Source of the DNA: Pelomonas sp. V22
GTDB taxonomy: Bacteria; Pseudomonadota; Gammaproteobacteria; Burkholderiales; Burkholderiaceae_C
Direction of reading: 5' to 3'
Length of the DNA stretch: 64,000 nucleotides
Assembly (NCBI RefSeq): GCF_030014915.1
Contig: NZ_JAGIXS010000004.1
Span: forward strand, 62,001-126,000
Part shown: in pieces, positions 34,102 through 42,287 of the stretch
Layout: every line of letters starts with the position of its first letter
How positions within the stretch are numbered: the first letter of the stretch is position 1
Position numbers and translations under genes: made by a program
The notes under the pieces: model-generated
Seen by the model: only the letters and a program-made list of their open reading frames with translations
What the model was told of the DNA's origin: nothing
Database searches by the model: none

Positions 34102-35166
34102 ATGTCAGAAAGAGAACAGAAAAAGCAGCGCCCGTTGTGGCCCTGGGCCTATGCCGCCTTCGTACTGACGGTGGCCCTGCTGCAGGGCCTGGCGGAGCTT
34201 CAGCACTACCTGCAGCGCGGCGGCCAGCATGGCTGGGAGCCGTTTCTGTGGGAGCTCAGTTCGGCCGCGATGACCGGGCCGCTGTCGGTCCTCGTCTATG
34301 CCTGGCATGTGGCCGGTGTCGGCGCGCCGCTGAAGCGGCAGCTGCTGCGCCATGCGGGTGGTGCCCTGCTCTACATGCTGACCCATGTGGCCGGCATGTT
34401 CGGCATCCGCTTTGCGGTCTATGCGCTGACCCAGGTCAGCTACGAGCCCGGCACGGTGCTGAGCGTGCTCGCCTATGAGGCCGGCAAGGACTTCGTGGGC
34501 TACACGCTGATGGTGGCGGTCTGCCATGGCCTGTTCCACATGCAACAAGGGGAACGCCTGCGCGCCGAACTGGCCGAGGCACGCCTCGCGCGGCTGACCG
34601 AACAGATCCAGCCGCATTTCCTGTTCAACACCTTGAATCTGATCTCCTCGGTGATGTACGAGGACGTGAAGAAGGCCGACCGATTGCTGTGCCGCCTCGC
34701 GGACCTGCTGCGCTCGGCGCTGACGGCCCAGCAGCAGGGCTGGCACACGCTGAAAGCCGAGCTGGCCCTGATCGAGCCCTACCTCGAACTGATGCAGGCC
34801 CGCTTCGGCGAACGCCTGCAGGTGCAATGGCAGATCGAACCAGCCGCCGAGGCCTGCTCGGTGCCGGCGCTGCTGCTGCTCAATCCGGTGGAGAACGCGA
34901 TCAAGCATGACGTGGCGTTGAGCCGGGGCGTGGTCTCGCTGAGTTTGCAAGCATCCCTGGTGGACACGGGCCGGCAGCTGCGCATCCGCGTGCACAACAG
35001 CGGCGTCGCCACCGAGCGGCTGGAGCGCGAAGGGGGCCTCGGCCTCGCCAATCTGCGCCAGCGTCTGCTGGCCGCCTACGGTGCCGGCGCGGCCCTGCAG
35101 TTCGGCCCGGCGCCGGATGGCGGCACGGCGCTGGAGCTCGTGCTGCCTGCGCGAGGTGCGGCATGA
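34102..35166 (+). CDS. LytS/YpdA-type sensor histidine kinase
   Basis: A 354-residue kinase with about four N-terminal transmembrane helices (residues 12-150). The His_kinase domain has the phospho-acceptor motif QIQPHFLFNTLNLISSVMY, and an HATPase region with NPVENAIKHDV and GGLGLANLRQRL follows. This class pairs with LytTR response regulators, and one follows immediately (ATGA overlap). ATG at 34102 lies 7 bases from a TATGCT box at 34090-34095. There is no periplasmic sensor domain. Targets are unknown. Confidence 0.92.
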   Translation: MSEREQKKQRPLWPWAYAAFVLTVALLQGLAELQHYLQRGGQHGWEPFLWELSSAAMTGPLSVLVYAWHVAGVGAPLKRQLLRHAGGALLYMLTHVAGMFGIRFAVYALTQVSYEPGTVLSVLAYEAGKDFVGYTLMVAVCHGLFHMQQGERLRAELAEARLARLTEQIQPHFLFNTLNLISSVMYEDVKKADRLLCRLADLLRSALTAQQQGWHTLKAELALIEPYLELMQARFGERLQVQWQIEPAAEACSVPALLLLNPVENAIKHDVALSRGVVSLSLQASLVDTGRQLRIRVHNSGVATERLEREGGLGLANLRQRLLAAYGAGAALQFGPAPDGGTALELVLPARGAA

Positions 35167-35915
35167 AGCTCTTGATCGTTGACGACGAAGCCCCGGCCCG
35201 CGCCAAGCTGCGTCGCCTGCTGGGCGAAGAGCCGGACGTGAGCTGGCTGGGTGAAGCGGCCGATGCCGACGAAGCGCTGCAAGCCCTGCAGGACCAACCC
35301 GGCATCGACGCACTGATCCTCGACATCCAGATGCCCGGCCAGACCGGCCTCGACCTCGCGATGCAGCTCTTGCAGGAGCGCCCCGAGCTGGCCTGCCTGT
35401 TCTGCACCGCCTACGACGAGCATGCACTGCAGGCCTTCGATCTGCATGCGGTGGACTACCTGCTCAAGCCCTACACGCCCGAGCGCCTGGCCACCGCCCT
35501 GCAACGCCTGCGCGGCCGCCTGCAGCAGCGCGCCGCGACGGCACCGGCGACGGCACGTGGCGGCCTGGTCAGCGCCTTGCAGCAGCTGCAACCAGCCGCC
35601 GGCCACTGGCTGGTGGAGAAGCGCGGCGCGCTGCGCAAGCTCGCGCTCGCCGAGATCGAATGGGTGGCTACGGCCGACAACTACATCGAGCTGCATGCGC
35701 CGCCCGAGACCTATCTCGAGCGACGCACGCTGGCCGACTTCCTGGCCCATCCGGCCACGGCCGGCCTGTTCATCCGCGTTCACCGGGGCCATGCGGTGAA
35801 CGCGAGCCACGTGAAGCAGATCGCTTCCCAGCCACATGGTGAAGCGCTGTTGACGCTCACCAGCGGCCAGCTACTGCGCGTCTCGCGCAGCTACCGCGAT
35901 CAGCTGCGAGGCTGA
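35163..35915 (+). CDS. LytTR-family response regulator
   Basis: A 250-residue regulator with a receiver domain (VDDEAPARAKLRRLL, phospho-acceptor Asp54 in ALILDIQMPG, Lys in YLLKPYTPERL) and a C-terminal LytTR DNA-binding domain (WVATADNYIELHA, FIRVHRGHAVNASHVKQI). It is the partner of the kinase just upstream. LytTR proteins bind pairs of short direct repeats; I saw no obvious site around this operon. Confidence 0.93.
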   Translation: MKLLIVDDEAPARAKLRRLLGEEPDVSWLGEAADADEALQALQDQPGIDALILDIQMPGQTGLDLAMQLLQERPELACLFCTAYDEHALQAFDLHAVDYLLKPYTPERLATALQRLRGRLQQRAATAPATARGGLVSALQQLQPAAGHWLVEKRGALRKLALAEIEWVATADNYIELHAPPETYLERRTLADFLAHPATAGLFIRVHRGHAVNASHVKQIASQPHGEALLTLTSGQLLRVSRSYRDQLRG

Positions 35916-35932
35916 AGAATGTCGACCCCCAA

Positions 35933-35964
35933 GGCGGCAAACGCCCGCCGCCCCCCCGAGGGGG
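35933..35964. terminator. GC hairpins between convergent genes
   Basis: In the 55-base gap between the LytTR gene and the convergent SPFH gene, GGCGG (35933-35937) can pair with CCGCC downstream. CCCC (35953-35956) can pair with GGGG (35961-35964). There is no T-tract on either side. The position suggests a shared end of transcription. Confidence 0.4.
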
Positions 35965-35970
35965 AGCAAG

Positions 35971-37926
35971 TCACCTTGGGAGCGGCCCTGCGGTGACTTC
36001 CAGCTCCTTCGCTTTCAGCGCACTCATCAGCCCCAGCAGCGTGGAGAAGGCATTGCCGCCTTCCGCCGAGCCGCCCATCTGGATCTGTGGCACCAGCGGC
36101 ACGCGCGCCGTCTCGAAGGCTTCAGCGAGGCGCAGCATCACCGTCTGCATCAGCTGCTTGTCCGCGCCCTCGCCTTCCAGCGCTTCTGACTTCGCCCGGA
36201 TCGCCGAACCCTCAGCCTCACCGACGCTGCGAATGGCAGCGGCGCGGCCCTGGCCCTCGGCCTCCTGCTTGTAGCGCTCGGCCTGGGCCAGCGCTTCCAC
36301 TTCCTGGCGGCGCTTCTCGGCGGCCTTCACATTGGCGGCGCCCTGGTTCTCCTTGATCGAGATGTCGACCAGCGAAGCGGTCAGTTCGGCCTGCTTCTCG
36401 GCGCGCTTCTCGGCCTCGTTCAGCTCGCGCTGCTTGTTGGCCGCGATCTCCTTCTGCGCAAAGGTCTCGACCTGCTCGCGGGCGATCTGGCGGTCGCGCA
36501 GCTGGGCCATGATCGATTCGATCTTGTGGTCGCCCTGCTGCGGGCGCGGCGTGCCGATCAGGACCTCCTGGAACTCCAGCGAATAGGCCAGGAAGCGCTC
36601 GCGCATGTCGGTCGAGGCGTTCAGCTGCAGCTCGCTGCGCGACTGGATCAGCTCGATGAAGGTGCGCGTCTGCGACACATTCTTGAAGTAGCTCGACACC
36701 ATCGGGTCCAGCGTCTGCTCCACCAGCTGCTTCACATTGCCGAAGCGCTGCACCACCAGCGGTGCCTTGCGGTAGTCGATGTGCACGACCACCGACAGCG
36801 GCAGCTGCGGCTCGAACGCGTCCTTGGTGATCAAGGTGATCTCGCGCAGATTGGAGTCGAAGCTGGAGCCGCTCTCGCCGCTCTTCCACATCAGGACGAA
36901 GTTGGTCGTGGGCACCAGCTCGATCTTGCCGGCATAGGTGTTGAAGGCGTACTTGCCCGGCATCAGCGGCTCGCGCCAGACGCCACGGCAGCCCGACTTG
37001 ACCAGCTCGCCATGGCTGTATTCGCTGCCCGACACGTCCTCACCCCGCGCGCCGGTGTAGGACACGACCACGCCGACGAAGCCCACCGGGATGATGGTCT
37101 TGCTGATGAACTCGACCGTGGCAAAGAGGCGGTTGACGTAGAAAGTGCCTTCCACCAGCACGCGCTCCTGGCGGCCACGGCGGCCCCCGGCGGCCAGGAA
37201 GCTCTCGGGCTCCTGGAAGCTGTTGTGCGCATCGCCCACGTCGGGGGCCAGCAGTTCGTCGCGGGCCAGGGCCGGGCCGTCCTGGACGGTCACGATGGCC
37301 AGCTGGTCGGACTCATGGCTGCCGGTGCGCTCCTTGATCACCACAGGCGTGAAGGCCTGGCGCTCGTCCAGCAGCTCACGCATGCGCTCGTAGTAGCTGC
37401 GCTCGGTGGCATCCATGTTGAGCGCATAAGTGGCGCCCTCGGTCATCACGACGAACAGGGCCGGGTTGATCACATGCGTGCCTTCGCGCAGCAGCTTGCG
37501 CTGCGGGCCCTTCTGGCCGCCTGCGGCCAGGAAGGCGCGCACGTCGAGGAAGTCGCTGGCCGTGGCATTGCTGGCCAGGGTCTGGCCGACCGGCAGGTCC
37601 TGGCCGTCGCGGGCAAAGACGTAGCCGATCTTGCCCTGGGTCACCGAGACCATGGAGCGGATGTGCACGCGGTACTGGAAGGGCGTGAAGAAGTGGAAGC
37701 CACCGCGCCGCAGCTCGGGCTGGAAGCCGGCCTCGCCGTTGAGAGCGAGCAGGCCGTGCTGCACCGAGCCCGAGAGGCTCCACAGCTTCTCGACCACGGC
37801 GATGCGGTCGTTCGGGATGTAGCGGACGACGCCGGCCACATAGGCCAGCAAGAGCAGGCCGAAGGCGCTGGCACCGCCGATCAGCCAGGGCAGCAAGGAG
37901 CCGCCCGTGATTTCGTTCATAGCCAT
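35971..37926 (-). CDS. Large SPFH/band-7 (flotillin-like) membrane protein
   Basis: A 651-residue protein with one N-terminal transmembrane helix (about 12-32) and a band-7 domain that is longer than usual. A long charged coiled coil rich in Glu, Ala, Lys and Arg follows (about 470-600, with EAEKRAEKQAEL and EALAQAERYKQEAEGQG), typical of flotillin/prohibitin oligomers. The first half has an internal duplication: FLAAGGQKGPQRKLL and, about 100 residues later, FLAAGGRRGRQERVL. No NfeD partner is adjacent. The role is presumably membrane organisation or stress protection. Confidence 0.87.
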   Translation of the reverse strand: MAMNEITGGSLLPWLIGGASAFGLLLLAYVAGVVRYIPNDRIAVVEKLWSLSGSVQHGLLALNGEAGFQPELRRGGFHFFTPFQYRVHIRSMVSVTQGKIGYVFARDGQDLPVGQTLASNATASDFLDVRAFLAAGGQKGPQRKLLREGTHVINPALFVVMTEGATYALNMDATERSYYERMRELLDERQAFTPVVIKERTGSHESDQLAIVTVQDGPALARDELLAPDVGDAHNSFQEPESFLAAGGRRGRQERVLVEGTFYVNRLFATVEFISKTIIPVGFVGVVVSYTGARGEDVSGSEYSHGELVKSGCRGVWREPLMPGKYAFNTYAGKIELVPTTNFVLMWKSGESGSSFDSNLREITLITKDAFEPQLPLSVVVHIDYRKAPLVVQRFGNVKQLVEQTLDPMVSSYFKNVSQTRTFIELIQSRSELQLNASTDMRERFLAYSLEFQEVLIGTPRPQQGDHKIESIMAQLRDRQIAREQVETFAQKEIAANKQRELNEAEKRAEKQAELTASLVDISIKENQGAANVKAAEKRRQEVEALAQAERYKQEAEGQGRAAAIRSVGEAEGSAIRAKSEALEGEGADKQLMQTVMLRLAEAFETARVPLVPQIQMGGSAEGGNAFSTLLGLMSALKAKELEVTAGPLPR

Positions 37927-38096
37927 TTTGAGAACCCTCCGTTCTTGTTGTTGAGGGCTCCGTTGTCGCTCAAGTCACATCAGGAAATCATCAGGAAGCG
38001 GCAAGCGGCGGCGTCCGGCGTGCGACTGGCCCCAAGGCTGGTGCGACTGGCCCCAGAACGCTCGCGTGCCGAAGCTCGCCCCGCGATGCTGCGTCC

Positions 38097-39245
38097 ATGA
38101 ACACCGCAAACACCTCCCGCCAATACTTCCTCGACTGGCTGCGCATCCTGGCCTTCGGCCTCTTGGTGCCCTACCACGTCGGCATGTACTACGTGACCTG
38201 GGACTGGCATGTGAAGAGTGCCGCCGCCAGCTCCTTGATCGAGCCACTGATGCTGCTCACGGCGCCCTGGCGCCTCGGCCTTTTGTTCTTGATCGGCGGC
38301 GCCGCTGCGCGCTACCTGCTCAGCAAGCAGCCGCAGGGCTTCGTCGGCTCACGCACCAAGCGCCTCCTGATCCCGCTGATCTTCGGCATGTACTTCATCG
38401 TGCCGCCGCAGGCCTTCTTCGAGGTGCAGACCAAGCTGGCCTACGAGGGCAGCTACCTGGACTTCATGCAGCTCTATCTGAAGGCCTTCCACGGCTTCTG
38501 CGGGAAGGACGGCAAATGCCTGGACCTGCCGACCTGGAACCACCTCTGGTTCGTCGCCTACCTGTGGGTCTACAGCCTGATCGGCTGGGCGCTGTGGCGT
38601 GCCTGGCCGAGCCTGGCCGCCCGCTTTGAGTGCTGGATCGCCAAGCCGCGCGGCGCGCTGTTCACCCTGCTGGTGCTCGCCCTGCCGCTGATGGCCGCCC
38701 GCCAGATCAATGTGCTGTTCCCCTCCACCCACAACCTGACCTGGGACTGGTACAACCACGCGCAATACGGCTACCTCTTCCTGCTGGGCCTGCTCGGTGC
38801 GCACAGCGGGCTGTGGACGCTGATGCAGCAATGGCGCCGCTGGGCCCTGGCCCTCGCCGTGCTGGCCTGGGCCCTGATCCTCGTCTACTTCAAGGCCTAC
38901 GACCAGGTCGAGCCGCCGCAGGCCCTGCGCCTCGCGATGCGCTGCGTCTGGGGTGGCCTGGAATGGTGGGCGATCACCGCCGCCTGCGGCTATGCCAAGC
39001 AGTGGCTGAACTTCGATCACGCCTGGCGCCGCTGGCTGACTCCGGCCATCTTCTGTGTCTACATCCTGCACCAGAGCGTCATCGTCATCCTGACCCGCGT
39101 GCTGCTGCCGCTGGCCCTGCCGGCCGCCGTCGAAGGCCTGCTGCTGATCGTCCTGACCTTCACCCTGTGCCTGCTCGGCTATGTGGTGGTGCGCCGGGTG
39201 CCGGTGTTGCGCGCCGCCCTCGGGATCTCCTCGGGGTCTCGGTAA
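38097..39245 (+). CDS. Acyltransferase family 3 membrane protein
   Basis: A 382-residue polytopic protein with about ten hydrophobic helices. The N-terminus YFLDWLRILAFGLLVPYHVG carries the RxxxF and downstream His characteristic of acyltransferase-3/OpgC proteins, which transfer acyl or succinyl groups to periplasmic glycans or lipids. A C-terminal segment, FCVYILHQSVIVIL, is also typical. The acceptor is unknown; there are no glucan genes nearby. Its TAA stop sits in an 11-bp tandem duplication. Confidence 0.87.
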   Translation: MNTANTSRQYFLDWLRILAFGLLVPYHVGMYYVTWDWHVKSAAASSLIEPLMLLTAPWRLGLLFLIGGAAARYLLSKQPQGFVGSRTKRLLIPLIFGMYFIVPPQAFFEVQTKLAYEGSYLDFMQLYLKAFHGFCGKDGKCLDLPTWNHLWFVAYLWVYSLIGWALWRAWPSLAARFECWIAKPRGALFTLLVLALPLMAARQINVLFPSTHNLTWDWYNHAQYGYLFLLGLLGAHSGLWTLMQQWRRWALALAVLAWALILVYFKAYDQVEPPQALRLAMRCVWGGLEWWAITAACGYAKQWLNFDHAWRRWLTPAIFCVYILHQSVIVILTRVLLPLALPAAVEGLLLIVLTFTLCLLGYVVVRRVPVLRAALGISSGSR

Positions 39246-39261
39246 ATCCCCGGTAAATCCC
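39240..39261. repeat. 11-bp tandem duplication across a stop codon
   Basis: CGGTAAATCCC occurs twice in direct succession (39240-39250 and 39251-39261). The TAA at 39243-39245 is the stop of the acyltransferase gene; the second copy lies just outside in another frame. Confidence 0.9.
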
Positions 39262-39328
39262 AGACAAAGGCCGGCTCCGGGTCGGTCGTCACCACGACAA
39301 TGCAGGACTTCTCCTTCTGAGGTTCTGC

Positions 39329-39763
39329 ATGAAGTACTTGCACACCATGGTCCGGGTCACCGATCTCGAGGCCTCGCTGAAGTTCTACCGCGACGCCCTG
39401 GGTCTTGAAGAAGTGCGGCGCAGCGAGCACGCCCAAGGCCGCTTCACCCTGCTCTACCTCGCCGCCCCCGGCGACCACGACGCGCAGATCGAGCTGACCT
39501 ACAACTGGCCCGATGCCGACGGCAAGTCCGAGGTCTACACCGGCGGCCGCAACTTCGGCCACGTGGCCTTCGCGGTGCAGGACATCTACGCCACCTGCCA
39601 GCGCCTGCAGGACCATGGCGTGACGATTCTTCGCCCGCCGCGCGATGGCCGCATGGCCTTCGTGCGCTCGCCCGACGAGATCTCGGTCGAGCTGCTGCAA
39701 GCCGGCAGCGCCTTGGCACCGGCCGAGCCCTGGGCCTCGATGCCCAATACCGGCAGTTGGTGA
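39329..39763 (+). CDS. gloA: Glyoxalase I (lactoylglutathione lyase)
   Basis: A 144-residue VOC-fold enzyme with both halves present. The metal ligands expected for glyoxalase I are in place: His5 (YLHTMVRV), Glu55 (DAQIELTYN), His78 (NFGHVAFAV) and Glu121 (ISVELLQ). It isomerises the methylglyoxal-glutathione hemithioacetal to lactoylglutathione. There is a GACAAT box at 39296-39301 and a weak GAGG ribosome site. A methylglyoxal synthase gene lies 8 kb away in this window. Confidence 0.92.
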   Translation: MKYLHTMVRVTDLEASLKFYRDALGLEEVRRSEHAQGRFTLLYLAAPGDHDAQIELTYNWPDADGKSEVYTGGRNFGHVAFAVQDIYATCQRLQDHGVTILRPPRDGRMAFVRSPDEISVELLQAGSALAPAEPWASMPNTGSW

Positions 39764-39897
39764 GGCACGCCGCGCGACGCTGATACCGCCTTGTTGCGGG
39801 CCTGTTCCCGCACTTTGGCAGTCCGTCGCGCCGCGCTGGTTTGCGAGCCTCACACGCGTAGTCTTGCCTCATCGAAACACCAACGAGGAGAAGCAAG

Positions 39898-40227
39898 ATG
39901 GACTTCAGCCAAGAACTCGAACGCCTCGCCGACCTGCATCAACGCGGGGTGCTGAACGACGAGGAATTCGCCCGAGCCAAGGCCCGCCTGCTGAACGGAG
40001 ATCCGGCGCCGCAGCCGCAGCCCGCTTATGCCCACGGCGCCGCCGCGATCAACACCTTGCGCCGCAGCCGCGATGACCGCTGGATAGGCGGCGTCTGCGG
40101 GGGCATCGCCCGCATCACCGGCCTGGCCTCCTGGGTCTGGCGCCTGGCCTTCACGCTGGGCACGGTGTGCGCTGGTGGCGGCGTGCTGGTCTACCTGCTG
40201 CTGTGGATCTTCCTGCCGGAAGAATGA
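39898..40227 (+). CDS. SHOCT plus PspC-domain membrane protein
   Basis: A 109-residue protein with an N-terminal SHOCT-like oligomerisation helix pair (LERLADLHQRGVLNDEEFARAKARLL), a short Pro-rich linker and a PspC domain (IGGVCGGIARITGL). One transmembrane segment ends in LLLWIFLPEE. PspC-type proteins act in envelope stress sensing. AGGAG precedes the ATG. A second, shorter PspC protein is encoded at 62037-62255. Confidence 0.88.
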   Translation: MDFSQELERLADLHQRGVLNDEEFARAKARLLNGDPAPQPQPAYAHGAAAINTLRRSRDDRWIGGVCGGIARITGLASWVWRLAFTLGTVCAGGGVLVYLLLWIFLPEE

Positions 40228-40263
40228 GCGGCCGCGCGACAATGGGCGGTCCGAGCGCCGCCC

Positions 40264-42189
40264 ATGTTGTCGAATCCCGCCCCCTCCTCCCTCCGCATCC
40301 TCAGCGTCATCCCACCGATGACGCAGCTGAACACACCGTACCCGTCCACCGCCTACCTGACCGGCTTTCTGCGCTCGCGCGGCTTCGAGCAGGCGGCGCA
40401 GGAGGACCTGGCCCTGACCCTGGTGCTGCGGCTGTTCTCACGGGCCGGGCTGGCGAGGCTGCTGGCGATTTGCGAAGCGCAGCAGCGCCCTTCCGCCAAG
40501 CTGCGCAGCTTTATCGCCCAAGGCACGCGCTACATCGCCACCATTGAGGCTGTATTGGCCTTTCTGCAAGGCCGCGACGCAACGCTGGCCCATCGCATCA
40601 ACACCCGCAGCTTCCTGCCCGAAGGCCCTCGCTTCGACACGCTGGAAGCCTATGCCGACGACGGCAGCGGCGACCCGCTCGCCTGGGCCTTCGGCGCGCT
40701 CGGCCTGCAGGACCGCGCCCGCCACCTCGCCACGCTCTACCTGAACGACCTGGCCGACGTGCTGCGCGAGGCCGTGGACCCGCGTTTCGAGTTCGTCCGC
40801 TACGCCGAGCAGCTGGCCACCAGCCAGCCGAGCTTCGACCCGCTGCATGAGGCCCTGATGGCGCCGCCGAACTGGGTGGACGAAACACTGCGCGAGCTGA
40901 CCGTCGAGGCGGTGGCGCGGCACCGGCCCGAGCTGATCCTGCTGTCCGTGCCCTTCCCGGGCGCCGTCTATGCGGCGCTGCGCATCGCCCAGACGGTCAA
41001 GGCCCTGAACCCCGGCATCAAGATCGTGCTGGGCGGCGGCTTCGTCAACACCGAGCTGCGCGAGCTGGCCGAGCCCAGGCTCTTCGACTTCGTCGACTAC
41101 GTGACGCTCGATGCCGGCGAGCGGCCGCTGCTCGCCTTGATCGAGCACCTGGGCGGCAAGCGCTCGCAGCAGCGCCTGGTGCGCACCTTCCTGCGCGACG
41201 AGTCCGGCGAGGTCAAGTACGTCAACTTCGTCGAGCCCGACGTGCCCTTCGCCGAGGTCGGCACGCCGACCTGGGATGGCCTGCCGCTGGACCGCTACCT
41301 GTCGCTGCTGGACATGCTGAACCCGATGAACCGGCTGTGGAGCGACGGGCGCTGGAACAAGCTGACCGTGGCCCATGGCTGTTACTGGAAGAAGTGCAGC
41401 TTCTGCGACGTGACGCTGGACTACATCTCGCGCTACGACGCCGCCTCGGCCGAGCTGCTGGTGGACCGCATCGAGACCATCGTGGCCGAGACCGGCCAGA
41501 CGGGTTTCCATTTCGTCGACGAGGCCGCGCCACCCAAGTCGCTCAAGGCCTTGGCCGCCGAGCTGCAGAAGCGCGGCACGGCCGTCAGCTGGTGGGGCAA
41601 TGTGCGCTTTGAAAAGACCTTCACGCCCGAGCTGTGCCAGCAACTGGCCGACAGCGGCTGCATCGCCATCTCCGGCGGGCTGGAAGTCGCGTCAGACCGG
41701 CTCCTGAACCTGATGCAGAAAGGCGTGTCGGTCGAACAGGTGGCGCGGGTGACCAAGGCCTTCAGCGATGCCGGCATCCTGGTCCACGCCTACCTGATGT
41801 ATGGTTTCCCCACGCAGACCGTACAGGACACGGTGGACGCGCTCGAGTACGTGCGCCAGCTGTTCGAGCAGGGCTGCATCCAGAGCGGCTTCTTCCACCG
41901 TTTCGCCTGCACCGTGCATTCGCCGGTGGGCCAGAAGCCGGCCGATTTCGGTGTCACCCTGCTGCCGCTGCCGGACAGCCCGTTTGCCAAGAACGACGTG
42001 GGCTTCATTGACCCCACGGGCGTGGACCATGACGCGCTCGGCCTCGTGCTGAAGAAGGCCATCTACAACTTCATGCACGGCATCGGCCTGGAAGACGACG
42101 TGCGCCGCTGGTTCCCGTTCAAGGTGCCGCGTCCCACAGTGGCCCGCCACAAGATCGCCAAGGCCCTGGACGCCCGGGTCAACCACTAG
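40264..42189 (+). CDS. B12-binding-domain radical SAM protein
   Basis: A 641-residue protein with an N-terminal cobalamin-binding-like Rossmann domain (about 210-300, with RPELILLSVPFPGAV and KIVLGGGFVNTELREL) and a radical SAM core. The iron-sulfur cysteines are Cys373, Cys378 and Cys381 (HGCYWKKCSFCD), that is CX4CX2C rather than the classical CX3CX2C. This spacing is known in some B12-dependent members. FHFVDEAAPP and GGLEVASDRLL belong to the SAM-binding barrel. The B12 motif DxHxxG is absent, as in many members. The substrate is unknown and no peptide or natural-product gene is adjacent. Confidence 0.88.
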   Translation: MLSNPAPSSLRILSVIPPMTQLNTPYPSTAYLTGFLRSRGFEQAAQEDLALTLVLRLFSRAGLARLLAICEAQQRPSAKLRSFIAQGTRYIATIEAVLAFLQGRDATLAHRINTRSFLPEGPRFDTLEAYADDGSGDPLAWAFGALGLQDRARHLATLYLNDLADVLREAVDPRFEFVRYAEQLATSQPSFDPLHEALMAPPNWVDETLRELTVEAVARHRPELILLSVPFPGAVYAALRIAQTVKALNPGIKIVLGGGFVNTELRELAEPRLFDFVDYVTLDAGERPLLALIEHLGGKRSQQRLVRTFLRDESGEVKYVNFVEPDVPFAEVGTPTWDGLPLDRYLSLLDMLNPMNRLWSDGRWNKLTVAHGCYWKKCSFCDVTLDYISRYDAASAELLVDRIETIVAETGQTGFHFVDEAAPPKSLKALAAELQKRGTAVSWWGNVRFEKTFTPELCQQLADSGCIAISGGLEVASDRLLNLMQKGVSVEQVARVTKAFSDAGILVHAYLMYGFPTQTVQDTVDALEYVRQLFEQGCIQSGFFHRFACTVHSPVGQKPADFGVTLLPLPDSPFAKNDVGFIDPTGVDHDALGLVLKKAIYNFMHGIGLEDDVRRWFPFKVPRPTVARHKIAKALDARVNH

Positions 42190-42202
42190 CGCGTATCCGC
42201 CC

Positions 42203-42238
42203 GCCGGCAACAAAGCTTTGCATGGAGGCAATGCCGGC
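42203..42238. terminator. Inverted repeat after the radical SAM gene
   Basis: GCCGGCA (42203-42209) and TGCCGGC (42232-42238) are complementary and enclose the palindrome CAAAGCTTTG and a TTGC/GCAA pair. It lies in the 98-base gap before the DUF1800 gene. The lack of a T-run makes termination uncertain. Confidence 0.35.
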
Positions 42239-42287
42239 TTGATCGACACTGGCGAACCTGCAGGCCTTGGCTGTATGGAGTCGCAAG

